Of a stretch of DNA of 64,000 bases, positions 43,147 through 51,736 are shown piece after piece. Position numbers and translations under genes: made by a program. Location of the stretch: positions 1,178,001 to 1,242,000 of the forward strand of contig NZ_CP149511.1 in assembly GCF_040126305.1 (NCBI RefSeq), in the 5' to 3' direction. This DNA comes from Pararhizobium sp. A13 (GTDB lineage: Bacteria > Pseudomonadota > Alphaproteobacteria > Rhizobiales > Rhizobiaceae). Under the pieces are notes generated by a model. That model did not search any database and was not told the DNA's origin. It saw only the letters and a list, made by a program, of their open reading frames with translations. The first letter of the stretch is position 1, and each line of letters begins with the position of its first letter.

Positions 43147-45173
43147 ACAGGACCTATCTGGCGGCCTATCTGCTCTTTTGTTGCCTCATCGCGGTTGCGG
43201 TGTGGGTGCTGAGCTACGCTGTCATCCTGCAGCTCGTCTACGAGGATGGTCGAGTGCTTCAGTTGACGGTGACCGCAAATCCGTTCACGCCTTTCCAACA
43301 GCTCATGCGCTATTCCGACAATCGGCCTCTGCAGATCGCGGCCGTTGGTGCACTATTGCCGGCAATGATGATGGCGAGCGCTGCAGCCGCCTTTGGTCTT
43401 CAGAGACCCTCCAACCCGCTCGGCGACGCCGCGTTCCAGGACGTCGCCTCGATCCGGCGGGGGAGGTGGTTTCGAAAAGATGGACATATATTGGGACGGC
43501 TCGGCCGCAAGATTCTACGACGGCGGGACGATCGGCATCATCTCGTCATCGGCCCGACGCGCTCTGGAAAGGGCGTTTGCTATGTCATCCCCAACGCACT
43601 GACCTTTCCGGGATCCATGATCGTCACTGATCTCAAGGGCGAGATCTTCCAGCATACGGCTGGCTATAGAAAGTCGAATGGCCATCAGGTCTTTCTGTTC
43701 TCGCCGGGCGCGAAGAAGACGCATCGATGGAACCCGCTTGACTTTGTCCGGCAAGATCGCGGAAGCCGCACGATCGATATCCAGAATATGGCGAGCATCC
43801 TCATTCCCGAGACCATCGGCTCGGAAAACGCGGTGTGGCAAGGGACTGCGCAACAGGTCATCGCCGGTGTCATCAGCTACGTGCTGGAAAGCACCCGCTA
43901 CAAGAACCGGCGCAATCTTGGCGAGGTCAACAGCATCTTGAATGCAGGCGTCGATTTGCAGGGGCTGATGAAGTTGATCAAGGAGAAGGAACCCGACCTT
44001 TCCAGATTCACGACCGACAGCTTCAACGCCTATATCGCCCTGAACGAGCGAGCCGCGCGATCAGCACTCCTGGATATCCAGAAGGCGATGCAGCCGTTTC
44101 GCAATGAGCGGGTGATTGCGGCAACCAACGTGACCGACATCGACCTTGCATCGATGCGCCGTAGGCCGGTGTCGATCTACCTTGCCCCGAATATCAGCGA
44201 CGTCACCCTCTTGCGGCCGCTCCTCACCCTGTTCGTACAGCAGAGCATGGATCTGCTTACGCGTGAATTTGATCCGGGCGCCCTGCCCGCCTATTTCCTC
44301 CTCGACGAGTTTCGGCAGCTGAAGAAAATGGACGAGATCATGAACAAGCTGCCCTACGTGGCCGGCTACAACATCAAAATAGCCTTCGTCATTCAGGATC
44401 TCAAAAACCTCGACGAGATCTATGGTGAGACATCACGCCATTCCTTGCTCGGCAATTGCGGTTTGCAGCTTATTCTTGGTGCCAACGACCAGGCCACGGC
44501 CGAGTATGCCTCCCGCGCGCTTGGCAAGAAAACCATCCGGTACAAATCCGAATCCCGCACGCTGGAACGGATGGGCCTTCCGCGTCGAACAAAAGTCGAG
44601 CAAATTCGCGAACGTGACCTGATGATGCCACAGGAAGTGCGACAGATGCCGGAGGATCGCATGATTCTTCTGGTCGAAGGTCAGCGGCCGATATTCGCAG
44701 GCAAGCTCAGATATCATGAAGTCGGCCCGTTTAAGATGGCGGCACAAGTATCCCTCGAAAACAAGCCCGTCGTTCCAGAGACGGAATTTGTTCCCTCGCT
44801 TCCAGTGCCGGCAACCGAAGCGGAGTACGGTGGCTCTCCACGTTCGATCGGGACCGACGTAACACCGATCACGACAGCGACCAGTGCCGATATTGTGCCT
44901 TTAATGATCGCCAGGAGTTTGCCCGTGAGCTCTCGCGTTCGGAAATTTCCCGGCAGCGACGGCAATGCCGCAGCGGAAGGCGGCCGCGAGGAAGCAGCAC
45001 TTTACCGCAGCACGGGGGTAGAGGCCCAGTTAAAACCGACCGCAGAGCGTTTGCGTGAAGTGGTCGAATCGACGTTGGCTCAAGCCCCAGGTCTTTCAGC
45101 GCGCGACCGCCGGAGTATTGCTGAAATTCTCAACCAAACAGTTCCGGACCCGGTTGAAATAGGTCTTGCATAG
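43143..45173 (+). CDS. virD4: VirD4/TraG-type coupling protein
   Basis: The 676-residue protein has two N-terminal membrane helices, Walker A GPTRSGKGV at residues 137-145, Walker B AYFLLDEFRQLKKMDEI, and TraG-family blocks (GSMIVTDLKGEIFQHTAGY; KNLDEIYGETSRHSLLGNC). It recruits substrates to the channel. The C-terminal 130 residues are variable and may bind a cognate relaxase or effector. No relaxase gene lies in the window, so the substrate class is open. Confidence 0.96.
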   Translation: MNRTYLAAYLLFCCLIAVAVWVLSYAVILQLVYEDGRVLQLTVTANPFTPFQQLMRYSDNRPLQIAAVGALLPAMMMASAAAAFGLQRPSNPLGDAAFQDVASIRRGRWFRKDGHILGRLGRKILRRRDDRHHLVIGPTRSGKGVCYVIPNALTFPGSMIVTDLKGEIFQHTAGYRKSNGHQVFLFSPGAKKTHRWNPLDFVRQDRGSRTIDIQNMASILIPETIGSENAVWQGTAQQVIAGVISYVLESTRYKNRRNLGEVNSILNAGVDLQGLMKLIKEKEPDLSRFTTDSFNAYIALNERAARSALLDIQKAMQPFRNERVIAATNVTDIDLASMRRRPVSIYLAPNISDVTLLRPLLTLFVQQSMDLLTREFDPGALPAYFLLDEFRQLKKMDEIMNKLPYVAGYNIKIAFVIQDLKNLDEIYGETSRHSLLGNCGLQLILGANDQATAEYASRALGKKTIRYKSESRTLERMGLPRRTKVEQIRERDLMMPQEVRQMPEDRMILLVEGQRPIFAGKLRYHEVGPFKMAAQVSLENKPVVPETEFVPSLPVPATEAEYGGSPRSIGTDVTPITTATSADIVPLMIARSLPVSSRVRKFPGSDGNAAAEGGREEAALYRSTGVEAQLKPTAERLREVVESTLAQAPGLSARDRRSIAEILNQTVPDPVEIGLA

Positions 45174-45425
45174 CGGTTCTCGCAGCCGAGTCCACCAAGG
45201 CAGTTTAGAAATGAGGGCAATCAAACCGCGTTGGGAAGTGCTATAAATCTTCTCGACCGTTTCAAATCTCGGCCCCAAATGCGCCCAGGAGTTGCAGGCG
45301 GACGGAGTCTCCTTCGCGCCCATTGCGGACATCGCGGGCATCGCAGGATTCCCTATCGCCAGCGCTGAGAAGGTCACGATTGCAAGCGACGCGGCAAGAT
45401 GATGCGAAACTGAATTTTCGATCAT
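45096..45425 (-). CDS. Small putative secreted protein, overlapping virD4 antisense
   Basis: The 109-residue frame starts at an ATG overlapping the stop of the VWA gene (ATGA). It has a signal-like N-terminus (HHLAASLAIVTFSALAIGNP). The last 25 codons are antisense to the virD4 3' end. No homologue is recognised. Coupling supports it, but the overlap and the unusual tail argue for caution. Confidence 0.4.
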   Translation of the reverse strand: MIENSVSHHLAASLAIVTFSALAIGNPAMPAMSAMGAKETPSACNSWAHLGPRFETVEKIYSTSQRGLIALISKLPWWTRLREPLCKTYFNRVRNCLVENFSNTPAVAR

Positions 45426-46345
45426 CCTCGTATTACACGGCTCAATGTGTCTATGACGGTTATACCCAGATCACCAACGTCTTTGACGATAACTGAGTTG
45501 CTGTAGAACTGAGACGCAGCAAATCCGATTCCGACTCCCACCAGCTCAATTGCACCCTCTTGCTGAGTTCGGGCAATAACCTCACTCAAATGCCGATTCA
45601 GAAAGTCCCGATCGTTGGCGAGAAGGGTTGAGTCATCCGCGGGTACGCCGTCTGAGAGGACCAGTATAATCCGCTTGCCCGCAGAGGTTTCCATCTGACG
45701 GGAAATGGCCCACTCGATCGCCTCGCCGTCAATATTTTCCTTCAAGAGGTCTCGACGAAGCATCGGCTTAAGTAACTCGGTTTTAACGGGTCGGCCCGGT
45801 AATTTCGCAGATTTGTAGATGATGTGAAGTGTATCTGCGAGTCTGCCCGGAGCTGCTGGCCTATTTTGCCGTTCCCAAAGTTCACGGGACTTTCCCCCCT
45901 TCCAGCCAACTGTTGTGAAACCTAGAACTTCATACTGGACACCCAATAAGCTGAGGAAATCCATCGTGACATCACATGTCGCAGCGGTGAGTAAAATGCT
46001 TTGACCGGCCATTGATCCGGAGTGATCAACAAGAATGGTGACGAGGGTATTCTCAAGTGCTTCTGGGGATTTCTCGGCTCGGATTTCGCACGACGCCTCT
46101 AGGCCTGCAATATGCGCCTTTATTCTCCACTTTTGCAGCGCGTTCTCAAACGTGTGCCACGCTTCAAAGTAGTCATTTTTCTTGTTGGCTGGCAAGCGGC
46201 CGAGAATCGAGTCGAGCTCGTAAGAATGCACAACAACGTCAAATTCTCGGGTGAAGACGTGATATCCTAGATTATTTTGTTCGACCTTCTTTGTTTCCTG
46301 TCCCGAGATAAAAAATCCGCTTAGCTTCTTAAAAAAATACGACAT
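45422..46345 (-). CDS. Stand-alone CobT-type VWA protein
   Basis: The 307-residue protein matches the C-terminal von Willebrand A domain of cobaltochelatase CobT: TILVDHSGSMAGQSILLTAA with the MIDAS motif at residues 107-111, EVLGFTTVGWKGGKSRELWE, RLADTLHIIYKSA, LLKENIDGEAIEWA and RIILVLSDGVPADDSTL. True CobT is about twice as long and works with CobN and CobS. Here neither is nearby and the N-terminal region is short. A role as a metal-dependent adaptor in a mobile-element system is inferred, not cobalamin synthesis. Confidence 0.82.
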   Translation of the reverse strand: MSYFFKKLSGFFISGQETKKVEQNNLGYHVFTREFDVVVHSYELDSILGRLPANKKNDYFEAWHTFENALQKWRIKAHIAGLEASCEIRAEKSPEALENTLVTILVDHSGSMAGQSILLTAATCDVTMDFLSLLGVQYEVLGFTTVGWKGGKSRELWERQNRPAAPGRLADTLHIIYKSAKLPGRPVKTELLKPMLRRDLLKENIDGEAIEWAISRQMETSAGKRIILVLSDGVPADDSTLLANDRDFLNRHLSEVIARTQQEGAIELVGVGIGFAASQFYSNSVIVKDVGDLGITVIDTLSRVIRG

Positions 46346-46542
46346 GAACTGCTCAAGGTTTTGCGGGCCGCTTGTTTTCGGGCGACAGATTTATAGACAG
46401 ATGGATTGTATGAATACCAAAGCTATCAGGCAATGTCCGCTTCGGGCACCCCGAAAGCAGACGCGCGCAGCCTCCGAGGTGGCCGCGGCTGGATCGTGTG
46501 GAAAGCGCTCACACTCACTGAATTCGCTTTCACAGCACACCC

Positions 46543-46899
46543 TCAACGAAATCTACTGTTCTCTATTCGTATTCGGACATTCTCGGGTGTTATATCAAAT
46601 CCAGTCGCCCGTTTGCCGGACCAGTTGATGCCAACATAAAGCCCATCTCTTTCTAGTCCGGAGAGCCAACGATCCACGAATTCTGGAAGCTCGAGGCGGC
46701 AGGTTCGGAAGCCGCTATATGCAAAGACATTGTCTATGACTTTTTGGGCCTTGCTTTCCAGAGACCAAAACGGCATTGCCGTCTGGCCATCTAAATTCGT
46801 CGATGTAGGGAACCCCTTACCATCTTGAATCGACCAAACACTTCCGTGTGCGATGACCTCGCTAAAAAATCTCTCGGCTTGTGCAGCTGCGGTGCTCAT
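46543..46899 (-). CDS. DUF2750-family protein
   Basis: From the ATG at 46899 the protein has 118 residues; an upstream ATG at 46941 is possible. It shows the family run GSVWSIQDGKGFPTSTNLDG, MPFWSLESKAQKVIDN, LPEFVDRWLSGLERDGLYVG and NWSGKRATGFDITP. The function of the family is unknown. It lies upstream of the VWA gene on the same strand, separated by 197 bases. Confidence 0.8.
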   Translation of the reverse strand: MSTAAAQAERFFSEVIAHGSVWSIQDGKGFPTSTNLDGQTAMPFWSLESKAQKVIDNVFAYSGFRTCRLELPEFVDRWLSGLERDGLYVGINWSGKRATGFDITPENVRIRIENSRFR

Positions 46900-47289
46900 A
46901 TCCCCATCAAAGCATTTCAGGCAAAGGTCCACAATGGGCAAAAAGCCGTCTCACCGAGATCGCATTCGCGATGGCATGGATGCTTCAATCGATCCTCGCC
47001 GCCGCTGACGACGCCAGGCCTCGTCTTGCGATTTCGTCTGCGGGCGAAACCTACCGATCCCGTCATCCGACGATCCAGTCCAGCGCCATGGCTGCACGGC
47101 AACCGCTGCGTGCCTCGAGGTGAAGCTGCAGTCTTGCCGCTGCCCCGGGTCGGCGTCCGCGGTGGCGTTGTCAGCGGCCGGCCCAAGTAAAAGGGCAGCA
47201 TATATTCGCATTTGCTAATGGAACTTTTGGCATCGGCTCCGCTTCTATAATTATTCACGGAAGGAGCGAATTAATGGGCCGACCCAAGA
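46900..47289. other. Stretch without a supported gene
   Basis: Several overlapping open frames exist on both strands, but none resembles a known family or has a credible ribosome site. The stretch separates the DUF2750 gene from the copper-storage relic and is probably degraded coding sequence. AAGGAG lies near 47262 upstream of the relic. Confidence 0.4.
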
Positions 47290-47427
47290 ATGCAGCAATG
47301 CATCGACGAGTGCCTCAGCTGCAAATCCGTCTGTCCCTCGACCCGATGCACAGCGGACTGCAAGCGCGTGGCCGACATGAGCGTTTGTGTCGAGGCTTGC
47401 CGCAGATGCACGGAAGGCTGTCGCCAG
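47290..47427 (+). pseudogene. Relic of a four-helix copper-storage protein (DUF326/Csp)
   Basis: The frame starts MQQCIDECLSCKSVC, the first helix of cysteine-rich Csp proteins, and then joins ADCKRVADMSVCVEACRRCT and EGCRQ, their last helix. The roughly 55 middle residues holding most copper-binding cysteines are missing. The frame runs on into unrelated sequence. An internal deletion is the simplest explanation. Confidence 0.65.
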
Positions 47428-47437
47428 CGTTGGACGG

Positions 47438-48664
47438 ATGGGTATCGATATAAGTACGGCTGTCAGAGGCCTGCGATGGCTGGCGATCACGATGGTCTGC
47501 TGCAGCTGTGCTGCCTGTACGACCACGCAAGCGCCGAACAGCAAAGGATATATTTCCGAAAAGGTATACGGCGTGAAGGCGGGTCCGCGGGTCGCCTACG
47601 GCAAGAAAATTCCCAAGGGCCGTGGCCGCTATATGGTCGGCAAGCCCTATGTGGTGAAAGGCAAGCGCTATTATCCGAAGGAAGAGCCGAACTACGACAA
47701 GAAGGGCGTCGCTTCCTGGTACGGCTCGGCGTTTCGCGGGCGCCTGACCGCAAACGGCGAAATTTACGACCCGGATCACCTTTCTGCCGCGCATCCGACC
47801 CTTCCCCTGCCCAGCTATGTGCGGGTGACCAATCTTGAAAACGGTTCGTCGCTCATCGTGCGCGTCAACGATCGCGGTCCCTTTCATCACGGTCGCATCA
47901 TCGACGTTTCCAGCAAGGCAGCCGACATGCTGGACCTGAAGCACCGTGGCACGGGCGCCGTTCGGGTGCAGTATGTGGACCACGCCCGCTTGGCCGGACA
48001 CGATATGCCCTATCTCATGGCCTCCTACGTCAAGAAGAGTGATCGCTTCCCGGTCGTCAATCCGGAGCCTCAGATCGCAACCGGCGTGATGGTGGCCTAT
48101 CAGTCGCTGGGCGACCATTTGCGGAGCGACGGTCAGTCTCTGTGGTCGACGCAGACGAACTTTGCCGGCAATACGCCAAGCGCCTCCTACCAGACAGGGA
48201 CCAGCGCCGCGGCCGCGTTCCAGACATTCGAGCAATTCGTGATGTTGCCTGAGATCGGCCACATAACCTTTGAGCGGCCGTCCGAATACGCCCTGGCCAA
48301 CGGCCTGGGCGGCGATGCAGATGTCAAATATTGCTTGGACGAGAATATTGATGACGGTGTGCGCGGCATGTGCGAGGTTCAAGTTCTCCCCCTGCCGGGT
48401 GTCAATCGCAATAAGCGTCTGACCGGCGTGATCTCCATAAGGCGGCGCCGGTCTTGCCGAAGGGGCCACCGCTGGCGCGGGACACAATCATTCTTCCCTA
48501 GAGTCCACAAAGCGCCTACGCTCATGACCGACCTTCACTGTGTGCCCTGTCATGAGCCGACGGGTACGGTCAAACTCACTTTCACCCGATCCATCGCCAC
48601 GAACGTCTGGAAGCGTTTGACGTTGTCGTTGCCGAAGAACAGGCGCCGCGTAAGCGCTTCGTAG
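47438..48664 (+). CDS. rlpA: RlpA-family septal lytic transglycosylase/lipoprotein, C-terminus frameshifted
   Basis: From the ATG at 47438 (after TTGGACGG) it has 408 residues. A lipoprotein signal ends CSCAACTTTQ. The double-psi beta-barrel reads GVASWYGSAFRGRLTANGEI (near residue 90), LIVRVNDRGPFHHGRIIDVS and AADMLDLKHRGTGAVRVQY. After GVISI near 48440 the frame becomes Arg-rich and implausible; one base over, it reads AAPVLPKGPPLARDTIILP with a stop at 48501. A frameshift near the end is therefore likely, and the last 55 or so codons are artefactual. Confidence 0.82.
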   Translation: MGIDISTAVRGLRWLAITMVCCSCAACTTTQAPNSKGYISEKVYGVKAGPRVAYGKKIPKGRGRYMVGKPYVVKGKRYYPKEEPNYDKKGVASWYGSAFRGRLTANGEIYDPDHLSAAHPTLPLPSYVRVTNLENGSSLIVRVNDRGPFHHGRIIDVSSKAADMLDLKHRGTGAVRVQYVDHARLAGHDMPYLMASYVKKSDRFPVVNPEPQIATGVMVAYQSLGDHLRSDGQSLWSTQTNFAGNTPSASYQTGTSAAAAFQTFEQFVMLPEIGHITFERPSEYALANGLGGDADVKYCLDENIDDGVRGMCEVQVLPLPGVNRNKRLTGVISIRRRRSCRRGHRWRGTQSFFPRVHKAPTLMTDLHCVPCHEPTGTVKLTFTRSIATNVWKRLTLSLPKNRRRVSAS

Positions 48665-48810
48665 TCTGCCATCGTCGGCACGACAATCACAAGAACGATG
48701 TCAGCCTCTCCAGTCACCTATTGGCATTGCTGGTTTTCAAGCGCGGAGGCGAACGCTCGCTTGGCTTCCCGCATCTGCAGGCTCGTCGAATACCAGAACC
48801 TCTGGCATAT
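48550..48810 (-). pseudogene. Lrp/AsnC-family regulator relic
   Basis: Read on the minus strand, MREAKRAFASALENQQCQ is followed by a TAG and then VTGEADIVLVIVVPTMADYE, ALTRRLFFGNDNVKRFQTFV and AMDRVKVSLTVPVGS, then a stop. This is the ligand-binding C-terminal domain of an Lrp/AsnC regulator. TAG replaces the expected Tyr codon and the DNA-binding domain is gone. Confidence 0.75.
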
Positions 48811-48831
48811 GGCCTATGTTTGGCATTGTCA

Positions 48832-50022
48832 TTACGCTCTCATATGCTCTGAGGCCGAGGTTGCATCGAAACCGGGGGCCGGCAACTGGAACAGAATTTC
48901 GCGAAATCGCTCCAGGGCGACACTGATGCAACCCAAAAGTCCTGCCTGACTGCCAAGAGTGCTGAGGGCGCAGGCGGGAGGAGCCGGCATGCACCGGGCA
49001 AGATGATATTCGACGCGATCGATCAACTCCCAACGCGCGCCGACGCTGCCGCCGAAAATAACGGTTTGCGGATCGAGTACCGCCGCGACGGCGACAATTG
49101 CCGCGGCGATGACACGCGACACCTCGTCGATGACAATGGAGGCGGCAGGATCGGAAGCGCGGTCGAATATGGCACGCACCGTCAATCCTGGCTCACCGCC
49201 AAGACCTTCGTAGCGAGCCTTTATCGCAATGCTGCCAACTGAGGATTCGAGAGCTCCGGCTTTGAAAATGCGGGAATCGAATGGGTCGGCACCCACAGGC
49301 AATGTCGAGATTTCGCCGGCTGCGCCGTGAGCGCCGCGAACAACGCGACCCTCGTTGACAATGCCCATGCCGACCCCCGTGCCCAGTGCGATGAACACGT
49401 AATTATCGATGCTCTTGCCGTGCCCCAGCCTTTGTTCGCCTTTGGCCGCGAGATTGACATCGTTGTCGATGAAGACAGGGAAGCCCAGCCTTTCGTAGAG
49501 AAGGCTCTCGACAGGAATATCCGTGAGGCCTGGAATATTGGGCACCATGTGCAGACGGCGGGTCGCAGGATGAACGGCGCCGGGGATGCCGACAACTCCG
49601 CCTTTGACTTTTTCCGCATGAATACCCGATCGTTGCAGGAGTTCAGCGTGGATACGCGTGATCTGATCGACAAGGTGCATACCGCCGCGCGCGTCCGTTG
49701 GTTCGCAGCTTTCCTCAAGCACCGACCCGGACAAATCGGCAAGCGCCGCATGGACCTTGGTCCCGCCAACATCGACGCCCAGAAATAGAGCCTTTCTCGG
49801 ATTGGGCTCATAATTCATGGCGCTACGACCGATCGCGCCTTGTGTTTTTCCGCTCTGTTGGACCCATCCTTCATGTTCGAGAGTGCCGACTATCTCCGAC
49901 ATCGCCTGTTTTGAAATACCGGTGAGGCGAGCCAGTTCGGCTCTCGATACAGGCGCACGCTCGAACACCGCCCGCAAGACCGTGCGTGATGTAAGCTGGC
50001 GGGTAAGCGAGGTATCCATCAT
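48832..50022 (-). CDS. ROK-family transcriptional regulator
   Basis: The 396-residue protein has an N-terminal winged helix (RAVFERAPVSRAELARLTGI then SKQAMSEIVGTLEHEGWV) and a ROK sugar-kinase-like domain (FLGVDVGGTKVHAALADLSG at about residue 80; GVVGIPGAVHPATRRL; FIDNDVNLAAKGEQRLGHG; ALGTGVGMGIV). The zinc-binding CxCGCxGC cluster of many ROK proteins is absent. It diverges from a secreted GH16 glycanase across 213 bases and probably represses it until a sugar ligand binds. Confidence 0.9.
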   Translation of the reverse strand: MMDTSLTRQLTSRTVLRAVFERAPVSRAELARLTGISKQAMSEIVGTLEHEGWVQQSGKTQGAIGRSAMNYEPNPRKALFLGVDVGGTKVHAALADLSGSVLEESCEPTDARGGMHLVDQITRIHAELLQRSGIHAEKVKGGVVGIPGAVHPATRRLHMVPNIPGLTDIPVESLLYERLGFPVFIDNDVNLAAKGEQRLGHGKSIDNYVFIALGTGVGMGIVNEGRVVRGAHGAAGEISTLPVGADPFDSRIFKAGALESSVGSIAIKARYEGLGGEPGLTVRAIFDRASDPAASIVIDEVSRVIAAAIVAVAAVLDPQTVIFGGSVGARWELIDRVEYHLARCMPAPPACALSTLGSQAGLLGCISVALERFREILFQLPAPGFDATSASEHMRA

Positions 50023-50034
50023 TTTTTCGCCTAA

Positions 50035-50055
50035 TTAGTAAACTTTCCGAACTAA
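50035..50055. promoter_or_regulatory. Candidate ROK operator
   Basis: TTAGT and ACTAA arms are separated by 11 bases just upstream of the regulator start. The spacing fits a dimeric winged-helix protein and suggests autoregulation. It is about 180 bases from the GH16 gene. Confidence 0.35.
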
Positions 50056-50235
50056 TATGCAGATTCTTCTTTCGTTGCAATCCAGAACGTCCCAGTTGCG
50101 GCATGATTCGTGCTTGTATTCGCCTTTAGTCGTACAGCTCCCTTATGCTTAGTATGATTGCTTTACAAATTTAAAAATTAGCTCGACAAAGCGCCGGTCA
50201 ACTCCGGGCGGAAGCCGGAACTAACGGAGAATCTT

Positions 50236-51078
50236 ATGACTTTGAAAATGAAGCGTGTTCTCAAGCTTGCAGGATTACTGCCGGCGCTCACCGTCGCAGC
50301 ATCGGTCGCGCAGGCCCAAGAGGCAGCAAGCGCAAAATCACCCACCGGCTATAAGCTGGTATGGTCGGACGATTTCAATAAACCGGGTTTGCCGGACAGC
50401 AAGAAGTGGGTCTACGATACCGAAGCCAACAAGACCGGCTGGTACAACAACGAAAAGCAATATTATGCAGTTCGCCGCCTTGAGAATTCGAAGCTTGAAA
50501 ACGGAAAGCTGACGATCACCGCGCGCAAGGAAAAACTGACTTCCGCGCCGGATTACGGTGGACAGAACTACACTTCAGCGAGACTGATTACCCGTGGCAA
50601 GGCCAGTTGGACCTATGGGTATTTCGAAATAAAGGCCCGCTTACCTTGCGGCAAAGGCACTTGGCCAGCATTCTGGATGCTTGGCCCCGAAGAAATCCCG
50701 TGGCCCGACAATGGCGAAATCGACATCATGGAGCAGGTCGGAAAAGCACCGTCAAAGATAACCGGTACGATCCACACGGCCTCGACCGCGGGCACGTTCG
50801 GTGATGGCGGCGAGACGACCATTCGAGACGCTTGCAAGAAATTCCATGTCTACCAGACGACCTGGACGCCGGAAAAAATCACCATCGGCGTCGATGGCAA
50901 AGTGTTCCACACATACGAGAACGATGGCAAGGGCAAGGCCAGCTGGCCCTTCGACACGCCGCATTACCTTCTCGTCAATCTGGCCATCGGGGGCGATATG
51001 GCAGGCAAGGTCGATGACCGGATATTCCCTGTCAGTCTGGACATCGACTACATCAAGGTCTATCAGCGCGAAAAATAA
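50236..51078 (+). CDS. Secreted glycoside hydrolase family 16 endoglycanase
   Basis: The 280-residue protein has a signal peptide (VLKLAGLLPALTVAASVAQA). The GH16 catalytic motif GEIDIMEQVG has its acids at E161, D163 and E166; GYFEIKARLPCGKGTWPAFW precedes it. It would cut beta-1,3 or beta-1,3-1,4 glucans, or succinoglycan-type exopolysaccharide as ExoK and ExsH do. The absence of other domains matches ExoK. A strong terminator follows. Whether it targets self or plant glucan cannot be decided from sequence. Confidence 0.92.
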   Translation: MTLKMKRVLKLAGLLPALTVAASVAQAQEAASAKSPTGYKLVWSDDFNKPGLPDSKKWVYDTEANKTGWYNNEKQYYAVRRLENSKLENGKLTITARKEKLTSAPDYGGQNYTSARLITRGKASWTYGYFEIKARLPCGKGTWPAFWMLGPEEIPWPDNGEIDIMEQVGKAPSKITGTIHTASTAGTFGDGGETTIRDACKKFHVYQTTWTPEKITIGVDGKVFHTYENDGKGKASWPFDTPHYLLVNLAIGGDMAGKVDDRIFPVSLDIDYIKVYQREK

Positions 51079-51087
51079 CCCTGAAAT

Positions 51088-51116
51088 GGCCGTGCCGAGG
51101 GGGCGCGGCCGTTTTT
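51088..51116 (+). terminator. Rho-independent terminator of the GH16 gene
   Basis: Nine-base arms GGCCGTGCC and GGCGCGGCC (one G-U pair) enclose GAGGG and are followed by G and five T. It lies nine bases after the stop. Confidence 0.88.
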
Positions 51117-51304
51117 ATGGCAGCTCCGACCAAGAGCGCGCAACAAGTCAAAAAACTCTTGAGCACGCCTCCGTGATTTGGACCCGATCCGCGAACGCCC
51201 ATACAAGGCCCGCGGCAAAAACGGTCGCACCGGAGCCGGACAGATGTCAGCACCCGACTACACGCCACGCATCCAAAAATTGTCGTGCTTTCAACGGGGG
51301 CGTC

Positions 51305-51565
51305 GACAAACAGGCGGACCAGAGAATGCCTCTCGAATTCGGGCCGAGTGCTCGGCTTCCGCAGCTTCCGAAAGATTATCAGCGTCGAAATAGACAATAT
51401 CGATGTCATTGATGCCATGAGTGGCGGAAAGCCAAAAGCGTGATTCCAAACCGTTTGGGCAATAGCACCAGCCACCAGCCAGGAATCAGGAAGAGCAATT
51501 TGATCCCAATTGCTGAGGATCGAAGAGAGAAGTGGGCTCTCGGAGACGATAGATTGCAATTCCAT
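51305..51565 (-). pseudogene. Frameshifted nucleotidyltransferase-family gene
   Basis: The minus-strand frame starts MELQSIVSESPLLSSILSNW and DQIALPDSWLVAGAIAQTVW, the N-terminus of a small nucleotidyltransferase family. After AFGFPP it slips one frame and continues HGINDIDIVYFDADNLSEAA and EHSARIREAFSG, which holds the metal-binding Asp residues, then breaks again. Further minus-strand sequence contains SGSGATVFAAGLVWAFADRV, reminiscent of a PfkB kinase end, but that is uncertain. Confidence 0.75.
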
Positions 51566-51669
51566 GTGCAGGTCTTCGCTCACTAAATCTTCCTACCAAC
51601 TAGGGACAGCAACCTACAACGCCTGCAATATCGCCAATGGTTTCGGCGCAATCGAAGATGCATCACGTG

Positions 51670-51705
51670 CAAAAGAAGGCGGCATCCTTCCAGATGCCGC
51701 CTTCT
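51670..51705 (-). terminator. Rho-independent terminator after the Atu4866-family gene
   Basis: A perfect 12-base stem (AGAAGGCGGCAT / ATGCCGCCTTCT) with an 8-base loop is followed on the minus strand by TTTT. It lies about 30 bases after the stop of the minus-strand gene. Confidence 0.88.
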
Positions 51706-51736
51706 GATCAGGATGAGTCCTGACTGCGTCTTGTTC

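Noticed and set aside
47315..48487. 390-codon minus-strand frame
   Set aside because: It is antisense to the RlpA domain, whose conserved blocks are clear on the plus strand.
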